A stretch of DNA of 7,308 nucleotides from an uncultured Porphyromonadaceae bacterium (GTDB lineage: Bacteria; Bacteroidota; Bacteroidia; Bacteroidales; Muribaculaceae), in assembly GCA_947175715.1 (NCBI GenBank), contig CAMWOD010000047.1, positions 1-7,308 of the forward strand, read 5' to 3'. This document shows, piece after piece, positions 6,697 to 7,308 of the stretch; position 1 is the first letter of the stretch; the number at the start of each line of letters is the position of its first letter. The notes below the pieces were generated by a model. That model saw only the letters and a program-made list of their open reading frames with translations, had not been told where the DNA came from and made no database searches. The position numbers and the translations under genes were made by a program.

Positions 6697-7002
6697 TTAG
6701 CGGTCCCATATCGAGGTGGGAAGATTGGCGAGGATGGTTGGCGTTGATGATGCGGGGGTAGGTTCGGCCACTCGAGGCACCTCCCACTGGGCCAGGCGGC
6801 GCTTCACTTGTCCAATAGCTTCATTACGGCCGCGGAGATAACCGCGATGCTCAGCCTCCTCAATAAGTGCGTCAAGATCCAGCTCAGGCTCTTCAGGCTC
6901 CGATGTATTGTTGTCGGCAGCTTCGGTCGGCGCGGTGTTGACCGGCTCGGTTTCAGGTGCTGGTTGCTGCGCCTGGGGCGGTAGGGTGTTTTCTTCATTC
7001 AT
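6697..7002 (-). CDS. Small acidic protein upstream of capsid gene (scaffold-like candidate)
   Basis: This 101-aa protein is the first gene of the capsid operon. Residues 1-40 are Pro/Glu/Thr-rich and probably disordered. Residues 41-72 (DLDALIEEAEHRGYLRGRNE, then AIGQVKRRLAQW) form one strong amphipathic helix. A Pro/Ser/Thr linker leads to a distinctive end, ILANLPTSIWDR. Acidic disorder, a helix and a defined C-terminal tag directly before a capsid gene fit a scaffolding or capsid-assembly factor that binds through its tail, but the protein is shorter than typical scaffolds and I see no family match. It ends 36 bases before the capsid ATG. A different-frame reading at 6804-6998 is a shadow. 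Existence is fairly sure; function is inference. Confidence 0.75.
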   Translation of the reverse strand: MNEENTLPPQAQQPAPETEPVNTAPTEAADNNTSEPEEPELDLDALIEEAEHRGYLRGRNEAIGQVKRRLAQWEVPRVAEPTPASSTPTILANLPTSIWDR

Positions 7003-7025
7003 AATGTTACGGATTTTTTTGGTTA

Positions 7026-7065
7026 GGTGGTAATATTACCTTGTTGACGATGCAAAATTACCACC
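7026..7065 (-). promoter_or_regulatory. Candidate promoter with overlapping palindromic operator for the capsid operon
   Basis: On the - strand 7060-7053 reads TAATTTTG, an exact match to the Bacteroidetes -7 element TAnnTTTG, about 50 bases before the first start codon. No good -33 TTTG is seen at normal spacing. Just downstream, GGTAATATTACC (7029-7040) is a perfect 12-bp palindrome. GGTGGTAAT (7026-7034) is the exact reverse complement of ATTACCACC (7057-7065), so three ATTACC half-sites bracket the presumed start of transcription. This layout suits a repressor site. Confidence 0.5.
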
Positions 7066-7102
7066 ACATCACGCCCCCGATATCCGTAAGCGTCCACCAC
7101 CA

Positions 7103-7129
7103 AAGTAGGGACGCGATTCATCGCGTCCG
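7103..7129. repeat. REP-like palindromic repeat, copy 1
   Basis: A 27-bp unit whose core GGACGCGA-TTCA-TCGCGTCC folds into a perfect 8-bp stem with a TTCA loop, preceded by AAGTAG. It resembles dispersed GTAGGG-type extragenic palindromes (REP elements). The second copy starts 35 bp further on in the same orientation. Confidence 0.75.
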
Positions 7130-7137
7130 ACAACAGT

Positions 7138-7164
7138 AAGTAGGGATGCGATTCATCGCGTCCG
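7138..7164. repeat. REP-like palindromic repeat, copy 2
   Basis: 26 of 27 bases match copy 1. The single change (C to T in the left arm, GGATGCGA) turns one G-C pair into a G-T wobble, so the hairpin is kept when read as + strand RNA. Confidence 0.75.
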
Positions 7165-7244
7165 CATAGATATTGCATTCACCCATTTACGAGCGTTATA
7201 TCGGCGTGTTAGGTATAGAATCTCGCAAGGATTACCCGACATAC

Positions 7245-7286
7245 GCTACATTTTCAATAAATTTTCTGTTGATTTAGTAATGTAGC
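7245..7286. repeat. Inverted repeat GCTACATT / AATGTAGC
   Basis: Eight-base perfect arms (7245-7252 and 7279-7286) flank a 26-base AT-rich spacer. It could be a weak hairpin, a binding site, or an end of an element continuing to the right. Eight bp can also arise by chance in AT-rich DNA. Confidence 0.3.
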
Positions 7287-7308
7287 ACTCAAGCATGGGA
7301 GACAGGCA

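Larger units (their letters stand above)
7066..7308. other. Intergenic stretch without a supported gene
   Basis: No convincing coding region is seen. It contains two REP-like repeats (7103-7129, 7138-7164) and an AT-rich inverted repeat (7245-7286). Two - strand frames are open from the right edge, to stops at 7254 and 7246, so the last 3' codons of an outside gene are possible but too short to judge. Confidence 0.6.

Noticed and set aside
7103..7164. Possible CRISPR array
   Set aside because: There are only two units, the spacer-like gap is 8 bp, and each unit is itself a hairpin; this fits REP elements.

Overview
The window looks like a chromosomal segment of a Bacteroidales bacterium, moderately GC-rich and possibly Muribaculaceae-like. 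The grounds are a Bacteroidetes-type tRNA-Glu/rpsT locus, promoter-like boxes resembling the TAnnTTTG -7 element, AT-rich leaders without strong Shine-Dalgarno sequences, and protein families typical of this order. No database search was possible, so the taxonomy is inference.

Left part (1-2406) is host housekeeping and accessory DNA. It holds the 3' end of one tRNA-Glu copy, rpsT (ribosomal protein S20), a complete tRNA-Glu(UUC) whose last 36 bases repeat the first copy, and a strong intrinsic terminator. Next come a Kdo/WaaP-family lipopolysaccharide kinase-like gene on the + strand and a convergent secreted SGNH/GDSL hydrolase on the - strand, overlapping by 20 bp at their 3' ends.

Middle and right part (2458-7002, all - strand, transcribed right to left) is a compact six-gene virus-derived operon. 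In order of transcription: a 101-aa acidic protein, a 482-aa major capsid protein, a 175-aa unknown protein, a 437-aa portal protein, a 135-aa protein with an internal duplication, and a 142-aa Ala-rich helical protein. Junctions are tight (a 4-bp ATGA overlap, a 1-bp gap) and all frames are intact. No terminase, capsid protease, tail, lysis, integrase or repressor gene lies in the window. The capsid protein carries an unusual N-terminal basic segment followed by a predicted membrane helix. A motif resembling TGTAAAATTACCAC occurs at the operon promoter and twice between the portal and 135-aa genes, suggesting shared control.

Right edge (about 7066-7308) has no convincing gene. It holds two REP-like hairpin repeats in direct orientation and a long-loop inverted repeat. 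The best candidate for an undescribed system is the capsid-portal cassette: a defective prophage remnant, a satellite depending on a helper, or a domesticated capsid with a membrane-associated shell protein.
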